Of a DNA stretch of 64,000 nt, positions 8,335 through 17,534 are shown in pieces. The notes beneath the pieces are model-generated. The model was not told the DNA's origin and made no database searches. It was given only the letters and a program-made list of their open reading frames with translations. The stretch is taken from NCBI RefSeq assembly GCF_005543295.1, contig NZ_SRSG01000010.1:192362-256361 (forward strand), written 5' to 3'. The position numbers and the translations under genes are program-made. Within the stretch, counting starts at the first letter, position 1, and each line of letters opens with the position of its first letter. Origin of the DNA: Halalkalirubrum salinum. Lineage in GTDB: Archaea; Halobacteriota; Halobacteria; Halobacteriales; Haloferacaceae.

Positions 8335-9519
8335 TCAGGCGCTCGACTCCCCAGGGAGGTAGCCGGCACGATCGACAGCGAACAGGCCGAGGCCTATGAG
8401 AATGAGCACGGCTGCCGCAGCACCGAACACCGCATCATAGGTGTAGCCCGCCTCGATTACGTACCCAGTTGCCGACGAACCCGCAGCCTGAACGAGCATC
8501 GCGATCGAGCTGAACATGGCGTACGCGCTGCCCCGCGTAACGTCTGGCAGCGTATCGAGCAGGTAGGTATCGACCGCCGGAAACGCCGTGTGGATCACGA
8601 AGCCAATGAGTGTGGTCATAATGACGATCGCCGGTACTGAACCGACGATGGTGAGCACAAGCAGACACGTCGAAAAGGCGAGCACAATTCCAATGAGGTA
8701 CGGCACGTGCGGGAGCCGATCGGCCAGATCGCCGCCAAAAAAGAACGCCGGAACGCCCGCAACAAATACGAGCGTCAATAGAGTCGAAGCCATACCCGAA
8801 GAGAGCCCCTTCGCCTCCATATACAGCTCGTAGAAGTTGAACAATCCCTGCCAGACGAACGCGATCGCGCCGATCAACACGACCGCTGTGGCAATAATTC
8901 GCCACTCGGTCTTCGCCGCACCGAGGAGATCGCGATCGGCCGTACCCGCAGTCGGGAGATCAGTTCGACGGGCAGCGAGCCAGGTGTAGGCCGTGACGAT
9001 CGCACTCGCGGCGGCGATTGCCCAAAGCGAGAGCCGCCAGTCGACGAGCAGCGTCACCGCGACGAACGGCGCAGCGATGACCGCGGCAACCTGGCTTGCA
9101 GTCCCGTGGATACCCATCACGCGACCGACGCGTTTAGGATACAGTTCGCTGAGCAGCGGATTCGCGGAGACAAAATAGACCCCCGAGGCCAGACCCATAA
9201 GGAAGGCACCGACCATGAGTTGGACGACCGTCACAGAGGTTGCAGCGATCGCCGAGGCGATCGTGAGGATGACACCCGATGCCAACACCACGTAGTGTCG
9301 AGGAACTCTCGTAAGAATCCAGCCCGTCGGGAGTCGAAGGGACGCGCTACCAACCCACGCGAGCGTCACGATGAGCCCCGCAGTTCCCTCGCCGATCGCA
9401 AACTGGTCGATGAAGACACTCAAAAGCGGCGCGAAGACGATTCTGGCGAGGTTGACGAGAAAGACCAACCCACAGAGCGAACCAAAGAGCCGTGTACGTC
9501 CCACAGCGAGCGTATCCAT
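8335..9519 (-). CDS. MFS transporter
   Basis: A 394-residue protein with about 12 hydrophobic helices. A short cytoplasmic-loop motif is seen between the second and third helices (LRLPTGWILTRVPRHYV), with a helix-rich repeat in the second half. LYPKRVGRVMGIHGTASQ is a typical NNP/OFA-style central motif. The substrate is unknown. It runs toward the GpgS-like gene on the same strand with about 80 bases between, so it may not be in the same operon. Confidence 0.8.
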   Translation of the reverse strand: MDTLAVGRTRLFGSLCGLVFLVNLARIVFAPLLSVFIDQFAIGEGTAGLIVTLAWVGSASLRLPTGWILTRVPRHYVVLASGVILTIASAIAATSVTVVQLMVGAFLMGLASGVYFVSANPLLSELYPKRVGRVMGIHGTASQVAAVIAAPFVAVTLLVDWRLSLWAIAAASAIVTAYTWLAARRTDLPTAGTADRDLLGAAKTEWRIIATAVVLIGAIAFVWQGLFNFYELYMEAKGLSSGMASTLLTLVFVAGVPAFFFGGDLADRLPHVPYLIGIVLAFSTCLLVLTIVGSVPAIVIMTTLIGFVIHTAFPAVDTYLLDTLPDVTRGSAYAMFSSIAMLVQAAGSSATGYVIEAGYTYDAVFGAAAAVLILIGLGLFAVDRAGYLPGESSA

Positions 9520-9631
9520 TGGGACGGTTCAAACGTTCCGAAATGTGCTCGACAGCCGCGAGAATCAGGCGTCAGACGAATGGCTGCCGGAGTACAGGGT
9601 CTTTTTGAGAGTCCGAACCGAACCGCCGGGT

Positions 9632-9802
9632 ATGGACTCAACTCGGAAGGGACTCAGGAAGGGCGATCTCTACAAGGACAACTACGAGCGGCTGAAATGC
9701 AGCACGTGTGAGAAGACACTGAAAAAAAAGAACGATCCTGATGAGGTCTTTTCAGTCCGAACGTGCCCGGAGTGCGGGATGGAGTGGAAAGAACTCAGGT
9801 GA
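9632..9802 (+). CDS. HVO_0758-type zinc-finger micro-protein
   Basis: A 56-residue protein starting MDSTRKGLRKGDL. Two zinc-binding Cys pairs are visible: KCSTCE and RTCPECGMEW. The pattern of a short basic N-terminus, DNYERLKC, and a C-terminal EWKEL matches the haloarchaeal family named after HVO_0758. The frame is open upstream to 9371, but that part overlaps the divergent MFS gene's promoter and start. A Lys-rich run (TLKKKNDP) is unusual for this proteome. Its molecular role is unknown. Confidence 0.85.
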   Translation: MDSTRKGLRKGDLYKDNYERLKCSTCEKTLKKKNDPDEVFSVRTCPECGMEWKELR

Positions 9803-9979
9803 CATGCCACGAGCGAGAAACAAACGCAACTGGTACTGATTGTTAGGAGAGGTCGGTCCCGCACTGGTACGGACGATCACGGGCCTGTTGGACGGGAAGA
9901 ATCGCCTGTTTGACCATGATTTATGTTTAAAATAGTGAACATACGGTATTTCGAGGAGTTCGGACAAACTTCTTAACGG

Positions 9980-11185
9980 ATGGCCTTGAGTATGAACTGT
10001 ATGGGCACCGCTGTCAGCGCTGGGGAGCGTTACGCCGAGTTAGCGGACTTCGTCCAGTCTGAACCCGCACTTGTCTTCGCCGGAGTCGTGTTCGCACTGG
10101 GGCTCATTGCAGCGGCGTACCTCGTCGCTCGGTGGCGGCGGCCAAAGGGGAAACGCTTCGCGAAGCTGATCGGCGAACGCGACGAGATCACGATTCTCAT
10201 GCATCCGAACCCCGATCCCGATGCCATGTCGGCTGCGATGGGGGTCGCCGCACTCGCCGAACAGTTCGATACTGAGAGCACGATCCAGTACGCCGGGCAG
10301 ATCCGCCATCAAGAAAACAGGGCGTTCCAGACGGTGTTGGACCTCGAGTTCGATCCGATCGACCACGTGACCGATCTCGACGCCGAAGATGTTGTACTAG
10401 TCGATCACAACGAACCACGGGGGTTCACCGGCGCAGACGGCGTGTTGCCGATCGCAGTGGTCGACCATCATCCAGGCGATGGCACTGGCGAGTTCTTCAC
10501 CGACGTTCGGACGGACTACGGCGCTTCTGCGAGTATCATCGCGGAGTATTTCAGAGATATTGGCGCGACGCCCGTTCCGGCCGATCGACACGCGAGTGAG
10601 ACCAGATCGAAGTACACCCTCCCCTCGGCAGTGGCGACCGGGCTACTCTGTGGGATCCTTACTGACACGAACCGACTGACGATCGGTGCGACCGCCGCAG
10701 ACTTCGACGCGGCTGCGTACCTCTATCCGGGGGTCGACGACGACAGGCTCGATCGAATCACGAACCCCGCGGTTGATGCGGAAGTGCTCGAGGTGAAAGC
10801 TCGGGCGATCGCCGGCCGGAAGATTCGAGGCTCATTTGCGGTGTGTGACGTCGGCTCGATCAACAACGCAGACGCGATTCCACAGGCGGCTGACGAACTT
10901 ATTCGGCTCGAAGGCGTGACTGCGGTAGTCATCTGCGGGGAACGCAACGGTACGCTTCATATCTCCGGGCGCTCGCGAGACGATCGAGTGCATATGGGTC
11001 GAGCGCTCGAGAACGCGGTTGAACATGTGCCGAACGCCGGCGCTGGCGGCCATGCCCGCATGGGTGGCGGGACGATACAACTACAGCCTGGATTACCCGA
11101 TGGCGGGGAGACCTCCCCAGAGTCACAGTTTTCTAGAGACTCGTTCACTGACCGACTGTTCAAAAGTCTCGCTGGCGACGTCTGA
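9980..11185 (+). CDS. membrane-anchored DHH/DHHA1 phosphoesterase
   Basis: A 401-residue protein. One hydrophobic helix (about 30-50) is followed by a basic stretch RWRRPKGKR. The DHH domain has HPNPDPDAMSAAMG, VVLVDHNEP and AVVDHHPGDG (the DHH motif). The C-terminal DHHA1 domain ends GGHARMGGGTIQL. This order is that of RecJ-like exonucleases, nanoRNases and cyclic-dinucleotide phosphodiesterases. The membrane anchor favours nanoRNase or signalling-type turnover over DNA repair (inference). ATG 9980 is followed by in-frame ATGs at 9992 and 10001; TTTAAA at about 9926-9931 is a likely TATA box. Confidence 0.8.
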   Translation: MALSMNCMGTAVSAGERYAELADFVQSEPALVFAGVVFALGLIAAAYLVARWRRPKGKRFAKLIGERDEITILMHPNPDPDAMSAAMGVAALAEQFDTESTIQYAGQIRHQENRAFQTVLDLEFDPIDHVTDLDAEDVVLVDHNEPRGFTGADGVLPIAVVDHHPGDGTGEFFTDVRTDYGASASIIAEYFRDIGATPVPADRHASETRSKYTLPSAVATGLLCGILTDTNRLTIGATAADFDAAAYLYPGVDDDRLDRITNPAVDAEVLEVKARAIAGRKIRGSFAVCDVGSINNADAIPQAADELIRLEGVTAVVICGERNGTLHISGRSRDDRVHMGRALENAVEHVPNAGAGGHARMGGGTIQLQPGLPDGGETSPESQFSRDSFTDRLFKSLAGDV

Positions 11186-11223
11186 TCCGTATCCTTTTGC
11201 GCGCTCCGAACCGACCGAACGCT

Positions 11224-12327
11224 ATGGGAACCGCGGACGGCACCTGGCGGTACCGCGATCGCTTCGGCGGATCGTACGGCCGAACATTCTTCCGGCGGTA
11301 CCCGCCTGGGGTGTGTTCGAGCATTGGGCTCGGGACGTATCTCGGCGCGGCGACTGACGAGCGCGACGAAGCGTACGTGGAGGCGATCGTCGAGGGACTC
11401 GAACACGGGGTCAACGTCGTCGACACGGCGATCAACTACCGAAATCAACGGAGTGAGCGGGCAGTCGGCGAGGCGATCGAGCGGGCCGATATCGACCGCG
11501 AGTCGATCGTGGTTTCGACGAAGGGAGGATTTCTGCCATTCGACCGCGAGCGGCCAGCAGACCCAAGCCAGTACATCCGCGAGACGTTCATCGACAGCGG
11601 GCGAGTCGATCCAGCTGGACTGGTTCGAGGCAGCCATTGCATCGAGCCAGCGTTCATTGACGACCAACTGGACGCGTCGCTCGCGAACCTCGGCGTAGAG
11701 ACGATCGACTGCTACTACGTGCACAACCCCGAGACACAGCTGCTCGAACGCGATCCAGCGGCGGTGTATGACACGCTCGAATCGACGTTCGAACGGCTCG
11801 AACGGCGGCGGGCAACCGGCGATATCCGTCAGTACGGCCTTGCGACGTGGCACGCGTTTCGAACCCCCTCATCTGACGATCGGCATCTCTCACTAGCGCG
11901 GCTGCTCGATCTTGCGGCCTCGGCAGCCGATCGGGTCGGCACAGTCGAACACGGGCTGACGACAATCCAGCTCCCGTTCAACGTTCATATGGCGGACGCG
12001 TTTACCCAGAAGTGCCAGACGGTGACTGCGGCGGACGGAACCACACGATCGGTGAGCGCGCTCGAATTCGCCCACGAGCACGGACTGTTCGTGTTTACAA
12101 GTGCGAGTATTGGACAGGGTGAGTTGTCGGAGGGGCTACCAGCAGACATTGCGGAAACAGTAGCCGGCGACACCGCAACCCAGCGGGCGATCAACTTCGC
12201 TCGAAGCGCACCGGGAGTTACCTGTTCGCTCATCGGGACCGGCTCGCGGCTGCATCTCGCAGAGAACGCCGCAGCCGGGACGTTCGATCCGTTGGGTGCG
12301 AGCGCGTTCGACGCAGTGTTCGAGTAG
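11224..12327 (+). CDS. aldo/keto reductase
   Basis: A TIM-barrel NADPH-dependent oxidoreductase. The catalytic tetrad is visible: Asp and Tyr in [14 protein letters not shown], Lys in VVSTKGGF, and His in [15 protein letters not shown] near the start is the family's opening strand. ATG 11224 (MGTADGTW) is used; nine upstream codons are possible but not conserved-looking. It lies just upstream of methylglyoxal synthase on the same strand, so reduction of methylglyoxal or its products is a plausible role. The true substrate is unknown. Confidence 0.85.
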   Translation: MGTADGTWRYRDRFGGSYGRTFFRRYPPGVCSSIGLGTYLGAATDERDEAYVEAIVEGLEHGVNVVDTAINYRNQRSERAVGEAIERADIDRESIVVSTKGGFLPFDRERPADPSQYIRETFIDSGRVDPAGLVRGSHCIEPAFIDDQLDASLANLGVETIDCYYVHNPETQLLERDPAAVYDTLESTFERLERRRATGDIRQYGLATWHAFRTPSSDDRHLSLARLLDLAASAADRVGTVEHGLTTIQLPFNVHMADAFTQKCQTVTAADGTTRSVSALEFAHEHGLFVFTSASIGQGELSEGLPADIAETVAGDTATQRAINFARSAPGVTCSLIGTGSRLHLAENAAAGTFDPLGASAFDAVFE

Positions 12328-12404
12328 GGCTGACAGCGTGGCGGCGGTTTCGGGCTGTCACGGGGGGAACGTTGATACGTTGGGACATGAGATATCGAGG
12401 CGAA

Positions 12405-12779
12405 ATGAGCTATCGGATCGCATTGATCGCTCACGATCGAAAAAAGGATGACCTGATCGAGTTCGCACAAGCCCACGAAGAAACTCTACTGGAGGCAGAC
12501 CTCCTCGCGACCGGCACGACCGGCAAGCGGCTAATGGAGGCAACAGACCTCTCGATCGATCGCAAAGAGTCCGGCCCACTGGGAGGCGATCTCCAGATCG
12601 GCGCGGAAGTTGCCGACGGAATCTGTGACGCCATTATTTTCCTTCGGGATCCGCTTCGTGCACAGCCCCACGAGCCAGATATCTCCGCACTGTTGCGGAT
12701 CTGTGATGTTCACGATGTGCCGTTGGCGACGAATGTTGCGTCAGCAAATCACGTGTTGGACGGGCTGTACCCCGACTGA
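12405..12779 (+). CDS. mgsA: methylglyoxal synthase
   Basis: A 124-residue enzyme that converts dihydroxyacetone phosphate to methylglyoxal and phosphate. Matches to the family are [14 protein letters not shown] at the N-terminus, [10 protein letters not shown] (phosphate loop), [11 protein letters not shown] (D62 is the equivalent of the catalytic Asp), [15 protein letters not shown] and [11 protein letters not shown]. Length equals the short archaeal/bacterial form. ATG 12405 (MSYRIAL) is chosen over the open frame to 12372. The neighbouring aldo/keto reductase suggests a methylglyoxal bypass module. Confidence 0.92.
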   Translation: MSYRIALIAHDRKKDDLIEFAQAHEETLLEADLLATGTTGKRLMEATDLSIDRKESGPLGGDLQIGAEVADGICDAIIFLRDPLRAQPHEPDISALLRICDVHDVPLATNVASANHVLDGLYPD

Positions 12780-12820
12780 CCACCTGAATTATCAGTGCTG
12801 AATCCTACAGCACAGCAGTT

Positions 12821-13384
12821 ATGATGTTTGATCGGGTCGAGACACGTATGGAGTTGGTTTCGTATGCTGTTGCGATCGGACTCTCGATCGTGCTCGTCGC
12901 CTCGCTTGCAGCGCCGGTCGGCGCGATGGTCGGTGCCGGTCACGACGCGGAGATAGACGGACTCAACAGCGCCGAGACCGGACAGGAAGTATCACTACCT
13001 CAACAACAATCACCTGTCGGTGCGTGCTTTCCCGGCGATGGCTACGAGCTGACGATCGGTTCAGAGGGCCCGCAGATCGACGCAATCGTCCACTATTCGC
13101 TGTTGACAAACCTCGGTGCACCCGGATCGGTAGGGATCGAGATGGCCGGTACTACTGGTAGCCAGTATATTATCACACTTCGGACCGGCGTGTTGTTCGA
13201 GGGCGTCGGGGATGCGCAGTCGTTCGTTACCGACCCCGTCTCGCAGTTTTCGGTCGCCTTCGAGTTCGACTTCTCGCTGCCAATGTTTGCAGGGGTCACA
13301 GGCGGTGATTTTGACTACAATAGCGACGAGGCACCGATCGATCGACCGATCGGCGATGCAGTCTGTGAGTCCAGTACTGCCTGA
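12821..13384 (+). CDS. secreted haloarchaeal protein of unknown function
   Basis: A 187-residue protein with a signal peptide: MELVSYAVAIGL and a hydrophobic run to SLAAPVGA (about residues 10-36). The mature part starts with a Gln/Ser linker, then CFPGDGYELTIGSEGPQID and RTGVLFEGVGDAQSF, a beta-rich fold. There are only two Cys in the mature part (near 68 and 183). GAATTATC at about 12785-12792 could be the TATA box. I do not recognise a characterised relative. Confidence 0.6.
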   Translation: MMFDRVETRMELVSYAVAIGLSIVLVASLAAPVGAMVGAGHDAEIDGLNSAETGQEVSLPQQQSPVGACFPGDGYELTIGSEGPQIDAIVHYSLLTNLGAPGSVGIEMAGTTGSQYIITLRTGVLFEGVGDAQSFVTDPVSQFSVAFEFDFSLPMFAGVTGGDFDYNSDEAPIDRPIGDAVCESSTA

Positions 13385-13406
13385 GATTCACAAAGAGGCG
13401 TTTGTA

Positions 13407-13832
13407 TTACCGTTCGACAGTGAGCGTAGCCGTTAGCACTGCCCCATTCGAGAGCGCAGCGACCAGATCGCGATCGAGGTCTGCAGCGGCTTTGTCCGTT
13501 CCAACGGCAACCGTCCGATCGTCGACATAGTCGCTCGTACGCACGACTGCGCTGCGATCGCCCTCGAACGTGAGTGCCGGATCACCACGGCCGACGATCG
13601 TCTCCATGTGACCGTCGGCTTCGAGCGTAATCTGTATCCTCGCGTCCGCGTGCGCACACGCCTGTTTGAATTCGTCAGCGAACCCAGCGGGCGTTCGATC
13701 GGCCTCGATGGCGAGAATACAGTCACCCGCAGGGGTGAGCCAGCCGTCGCTCGTGAGTTCGAGTGTGCTTTTGTGTTCGGCTGAGACATGTTCGTGGCCC
13801 CGTGCACGAATTGTCTCTGAGAGATCGCTCAT
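13407..13832 (-). CDS. DUF371 protein
   Basis: A 141-residue protein with the DUF371 pattern: IRARGHEHVSAEHKSTLELT, WLTPAGDCILAIEADRTPAGF, and near the end VGTDKAAADLDRDLVAAL. The family is archaeal and uncharacterised. No membrane segment is visible. It lies about 75 bases upstream of, and co-directional with, nothing obvious; the next minus gene upstream (13909-14064) is a small zinc-finger. Confidence 0.8.
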   Translation of the reverse strand: MSDLSETIRARGHEHVSAEHKSTLELTSDGWLTPAGDCILAIEADRTPAGFADEFKQACAHADARIQITLEADGHMETIVGRGDPALTFEGDRSAVVRTSDYVDDRTVAVGTDKAAADLDRDLVAALSNGAVLTATLTVER

Positions 13833-13908
13833 GTGGAGCCGTCGACCCTCGCCGCTGAAAGCGCTAGCGGATTACCGGGGCCAAGATCACGGGCCGAAGC
13901 CGGTAACG

Positions 13909-14064
13909 TTACTCTCGCGAGACCGTGATCGTCACCGCACCGCACGCACATTCGTACACCCGACGCGTCCCGAGTGGGGTTGTCATAGCCAAGCGAAACG
14001 CCGGCTCGTCGAGCGAGCGATCGCAGCCTGGTGCGTCGCAGACAAGTTCGATCTCCTCGAGCAT
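13909..14064 (-). CDS. small zinc-finger protein
   Basis: A 51-residue protein starting MLEEIELVC. Likely metal ligands are C9 and C14 (CDAPGC) and C39/C41 (CAC). Short frames like this are frequent in haloarchaea. The frame is open far upstream, but the upstream part is low-complexity and contains the promoter-like region. It lies 76 bases upstream of DUF371 on the same strand and may be co-transcribed with it. Confidence 0.6.
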   Translation of the reverse strand: MLEEIELVCDAPGCDRSLDEPAFRLAMTTPLGTRRVYECACGAVTITVSRE

Positions 14065-14408
14065 ATACACACAGATGGTTGCCGAACATATCAACCCGCG
14101 CCAACCGCTCGGTGAAAGTGAAAGTGAAAGTAAACCACACTCACCGGGAGACACAGGTCGTGTTTTATATGCCAGCGACAAAAACATGGTACCAGCTAAC
14201 ATGCCGAATTCGGGAGGTATGGTACCTGTAGACACCCGATTTCTCACCGACATATTTATGTATGGCAGGTGAGTATGTGCAGGTACCAGAGCGCCTCCGG
14301 CGCTGGTGGCATCGCACGCAGAATGATCGGGAATTATTATCCACGGAAGATTGCGTATCGACAAGCCACTGCCACGCGCGGAGCGGTGATGGTATCGAGG
14401 TTCAAATC
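14065..14408. promoter_or_regulatory. 344-bp non-coding region with repeats, TATA boxes and a hairpin
   Basis: No convincing gene is present. It holds a GTGAAA tandem repeat (three full units and a variant, 14112-14134), two ATGGTACC copies, TATA-like TTTTATAT (about 14162) and ATATTTATG (about 14252). A GC hairpin spans 14285-14307 (ACCA..GCGCC / GGCGC TGGT, loop TCC). If transcription starts after the second TATA, the coiled-coil gene has a leader of about 130 bases containing the hairpin, long for a haloarchaeon. Confidence 0.5.
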
Positions 14409-15320
14409 ATGAGTATTGCTGAGGAATTCAACATCGAAGAGCTCGACGAGTCAGACAACGTAGACCTAACAGACGAACAGCTAGAAGATGGTTCGAAGGG
14501 GCAGCTTATCAAGCGTGCCGGCCAGCTTCGAGACCGACGAAACGAACTCAACCAGATGGCCTCTGAACGGGCCTCTAAACGAGACGACCTGAACGCAAAA
14601 ACACGCGAAAAGGTAGATAAGGCCCAAGAACACCGCGAACAGCGCGATTCGCTCAACGAGCAGGTCCAAGAGCACAAAGAAAAACGCAACGAGCTGAACG
14701 CGGAGGCCAACAAGCTGTTCGACAAGGTCGAGTCGATGAAAGAGGATCTCGAACTCGACGATGGAAAGTCGATCGAAGAGCTCAAAGAGGAGATCCAAGC
14801 GCTCGAATTTCGACAGCAGACCGAGGTTCTCTCCGCAGAGGACGAACGAGAGCTGATCGAGAAGATCGAGGACAAACGCGAGGAACTCGCAGGGAAAAAA
14901 GAGAAGGTCGAAGACGGCGGCGAACTCGAAGCACTCGTCGAGGAGGCAGAAGAGGTCCGATCGGAGGCCTCAAAACACCACCAGAAGGTGACTGAACTGG
15001 CTGACAAGGCCCAAGAGCACCACAACCAGATGATCGAGGCCTACCGCGAGGCCGACGACGTCCGCGACCGTGCCGACGAGATGCACGAGCTGTTCGTGCA
15101 GGCACAGGAAGCGGCCGACCGCCACCACGAGGACTTCGTCCGCGTCCAAAAGCGGCTCCGCGAACTCGACAAGAAAGAGGAAAAAGAGCGCAAGGACGAG
15201 CGTGCCGAAAAGCGCGAAGAAGAAAAGGCCGAGGCCGAGGAGATCTACCAGAAATTCAAGGAAGGCGAGACCCTCGATACCGAGGACCTGATGAAGCTCC
15301 AGAAGACCGGCCTTCTATAA
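14409..15320 (+). CDS. long coiled-coil protein (COG1340-like)
   Basis: A 303-residue, highly charged protein. Heptad-like Glu/Lys/Arg/Leu repeats run from about residue 30 to 280 (for example QLRDRRNELNQMASERASKR). There is no membrane segment or catalytic motif. The C-terminus ends in a short compact segment, LDTEDLMKLQKTGLL, typical of the archaeal COG1340 coiled-coil family. ATG 14409 (MSIAEEFN) follows a long leader; the upstream frame (to 14262) is Arg/His-rich and unlikely to be translated. A structural or scaffold role is inferred. Confidence 0.8.
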   Translation: MSIAEEFNIEELDESDNVDLTDEQLEDGSKGQLIKRAGQLRDRRNELNQMASERASKRDDLNAKTREKVDKAQEHREQRDSLNEQVQEHKEKRNELNAEANKLFDKVESMKEDLELDDGKSIEELKEEIQALEFRQQTEVLSAEDERELIEKIEDKREELAGKKEKVEDGGELEALVEEAEEVRSEASKHHQKVTELADKAQEHHNQMIEAYREADDVRDRADEMHELFVQAQEAADRHHEDFVRVQKRLRELDKKEEKERKDERAEKREEEKAEAEEIYQKFKEGETLDTEDLMKLQKTGLL

Positions 15321-15380
15321 CCACACCGCTCCGGTGTTTTTTTCGAATTTGTTTAGCAGAATCGACCCGTACCTGCGGGT

Positions 15381-15800
15381 GTGATCCAGTTTAGCCGATC
15401 GGCGTACGACGAGATCGTCTACCAGGCGTACAACGGTGGCGACGAGGAGATCTGCGGCGTGTTAGCCGGCGAGTACGACGCAGGCCACAGCCGCGTGACG
15501 GACACGTACGCGGCTGAGAACGTCGCCGAAACACCCCAGACGAGATACGTAATGGACCCAGAGGAGCAGTTCGAGATCATCGAAACAATCGAGGACGCGG
15601 GGTTAGAAATCGTCGGCTTCTATCACTCTCATCCGGCCGGTCCGACGAATCCAAGCAAAACGGACGCCGATCGGGCGACGTGGCCGGAGTATTCGTACGT
15701 CATCTGTGCGCTCGATGGCTACCCGTTCGTCGGGTCGTGGCGTTGGCGGGCCGATGAGGAAGCCTTCGAACAGGAGACGATTGCGGTCGAACAGCACTAG
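15381..15800 (+). CDS. JAMM/MPN+ metalloprotease, desampylase-like
   Basis: A 139-residue single MPN+ domain. The zinc motif is perfect: H82-S-H84-P, then S92-x-x-D95, with the upstream Glu in EEICGVLAG. Length and sequence match the haloarchaeal JAMM1 proteins that remove ubiquitin-like SAMPs from isopeptide or linear linkages. GTG at 15381 (read as Met) is the start. The rhodanese-like gene 65 bases downstream fits sulfur-carrier/SAMP chemistry. Desampylase activity is inferred from the family. Confidence 0.85.
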   Translation: MIQFSRSAYDEIVYQAYNGGDEEICGVLAGEYDAGHSRVTDTYAAENVAETPQTRYVMDPEEQFEIIETIEDAGLEIVGFYHSHPAGPTNPSKTDADRATWPEYSYVICALDGYPFVGSWRWRADEEAFEQETIAVEQH

Positions 15801-15865
15801 CTGCAACCAACACACATAGCATTTATCAAGTGTCTGGAAGCCATTCTGTGGAAACAGCGACGATA

Positions 15866-16183
15866 ATGAAGGAAGTTACACCAGCGGAGGTCAAAGAACG
15901 AATCGAGTCCAGAGACATCCAGGTTGTCGACATTCGATCGCCCGCAGAATTCAAGCGGGGGCACATTCCAGGAGCGATCAACATTCCGATGATGGAGCTT
16001 CCCGTGCGCGTTTCAGAAGTCGACTGGGGCGATGAGATCGTCTGTGCGTGTCCGATCGGACAGTCCTCGATTCAAGCCGCCCGCCTGCTCGCGAGCTTCG
16101 AAGGCGTACCAGACGATGCGAGCGTTGCAAGTATGGAAGGCGGATACGAGGCCTGGGACTACGAACTCGAACACGAGTGCTAA
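15866..16183 (+). CDS. rhodanese-like sulfurtransferase
   Basis: A 105-residue single rhodanese domain. VVDIRSPAEFKRGHIPGAINIP (20-41) is the CH2A-type signature, and the active loop is C62-P-I-G-Q-S-S, with a second Cys two residues before. EGGYEAW near the end is the usual closing motif. ATG 15866 is preferred; the frame is open to a GTG at 15830. It sits directly after the JAMM protease gene. Possible roles are persulfide transfer for tRNA thiolation, molybdopterin or SAMP thiocarboxylation. Confidence 0.82.
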   Translation: MKEVTPAEVKERIESRDIQVVDIRSPAEFKRGHIPGAINIPMMELPVRVSEVDWGDEIVCACPIGQSSIQAARLLASFEGVPDDASVASMEGGYEAWDYELEHEC

Positions 16184-16390
16184 ACCGTCTCGTTTTGATT
16201 TTTCTGCAGCGTAGGTTCAAACAGATTGTTGATACACACCGCTGACCACACAGTATTTCCTAACTTGAGGTTGGGAAACCAAGCGTCCATCCGGTGGATA
16301 TTTTTTACTTGCCGTTCGAGTAGCAACAGTAAACTCACAGGCGGCCACGTACGGGATGGCTTTTTATTTCGTGGGGTGCTTCGAGCGATT

Positions 16391-17488
16391 GTGACCACGC
16401 TCGTTCTCTGTGTCGATCGGACAAATGACATCGCCGGCAAGACGAGCGTGCAGTTTCCCGTTGCCGGCTGGGAGGCAGTTCGTTCGCTCATCACGGAGAT
16501 CGGACTCGCAGACCCCGAGAGTTCTGCGGTTAATTGCCTGCTTGAGGCGCTTCGCGTGACAAGAGAGCTTCGTGACGAAAACGAGTCAACCGTCGTCGCC
16601 GTGGTATCCAGCGGCGGTGACTCGCTCGTGAGAACCGATCGATCGCTCGCTGACCAACTCGATACCCTCATCGATCGCTACAGCCCGGACTCGGCAATCA
16701 TCGTCACCGACAGCGCACAGGACGAGCGGGTAGTGCCAGTGATCGAAAGCCGGCTGCCGGTCGACGGAGTCGATCGGGTCGTCGTTCGACAGGCACGAGA
16801 CATCGAATCAACGTACTACCTCCTCAAGCAGTTCCTGGCGGATGAGGAACTCAGAGCGACCGTCCTCGTTCCGCTCGGAGCTGGGCTCTTGTTACTGCCG
16901 GTCCTTTTGATCCGATTTACGCTTGCGGTAGCACTTGCAATGCTCGCGGCGTTGCTCGGCGCGGGGCTGCTGTACAAGGGGTTGGGAATCGATGTACTCG
17001 TCGAAACCATTCCGGAGCGGACGCGTGAAGCGCTTTATTCCGGACAAGTATCGGTCGTGACGTACGTCGTCGCCGGAGGGCTTGCGCTTGTTGGCATATT
17101 TATTGGCGCGCTTGCAGTGTCTGAGCCAGTCGCGGAGAACGCGGTGTTGCTCCCCGCGATGGAGTTCATCCACAGCAGCGTGCCGTGGCTTGCAACCGCA
17201 GGCGTCACCGCCAGCGCTGGTCGGCTCCTTGACGAACTTATCACCGGCGGAGAAAACCGGACACAGTACCTCAATCTACCAGTCGGTATCATTGCGGTCG
17301 GTGTCGTTATCCGCGGATTTTCGGGCTACTTTCTCAACCAGGGAGTCACCATGGCAGGGATCGTCCTGAACGCTGGCCAGCGACTCGCCGCATTCGTCGT
17401 GTTGGGATTGCTGATCAGTCTGGTGGGAATTCGTGTAGTAATGTCGATCGGGGACGCAGTTGAACTCACTGCAGAAGAGAGTCGGTGA
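16391..17488 (+). CDS. DUF373 membrane protein
   Basis: A 365-residue protein starting at GTG 16391 with LVLCVDRTNDIAGK, the signature of archaeal DUF373 proteins. The first ~155 residues are a soluble alpha/beta domain (VVAVVSSGGDSLV, IIVTDSAQDE). The rest has about six membrane helices. The 55-codon extension upstream of the GTG is not conserved-looking. The family is conserved in archaea and has no assigned function that I know of. It is followed at once by a convergent small membrane-protein gene. Confidence 0.8.
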   Translation: MTTLVLCVDRTNDIAGKTSVQFPVAGWEAVRSLITEIGLADPESSAVNCLLEALRVTRELRDENESTVVAVVSSGGDSLVRTDRSLADQLDTLIDRYSPDSAIIVTDSAQDERVVPVIESRLPVDGVDRVVVRQARDIESTYYLLKQFLADEELRATVLVPLGAGLLLLPVLLIRFTLAVALAMLAALLGAGLLYKGLGIDVLVETIPERTREALYSGQVSVVTYVVAGGLALVGIFIGALAVSEPVAENAVLLPAMEFIHSSVPWLATAGVTASAGRLLDELITGGENRTQYLNLPVGIIAVGVVIRGFSGYFLNQGVTMAGIVLNAGQRLAAFVVLGLLISLVGIRVVMSIGDAVELTAEESR

Positions 17489-17534
17489 TTGCCGGGTCAC
17501 TCACCGATGTGTACTCCGGATGGTCGATAGCCGA

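Noticed and set aside
14112-14134. GTGAAA repeats as a CRISPR
   Set aside because: Six-base units without spacers; no cas genes and no repeat-spacer pattern anywhere in the window.
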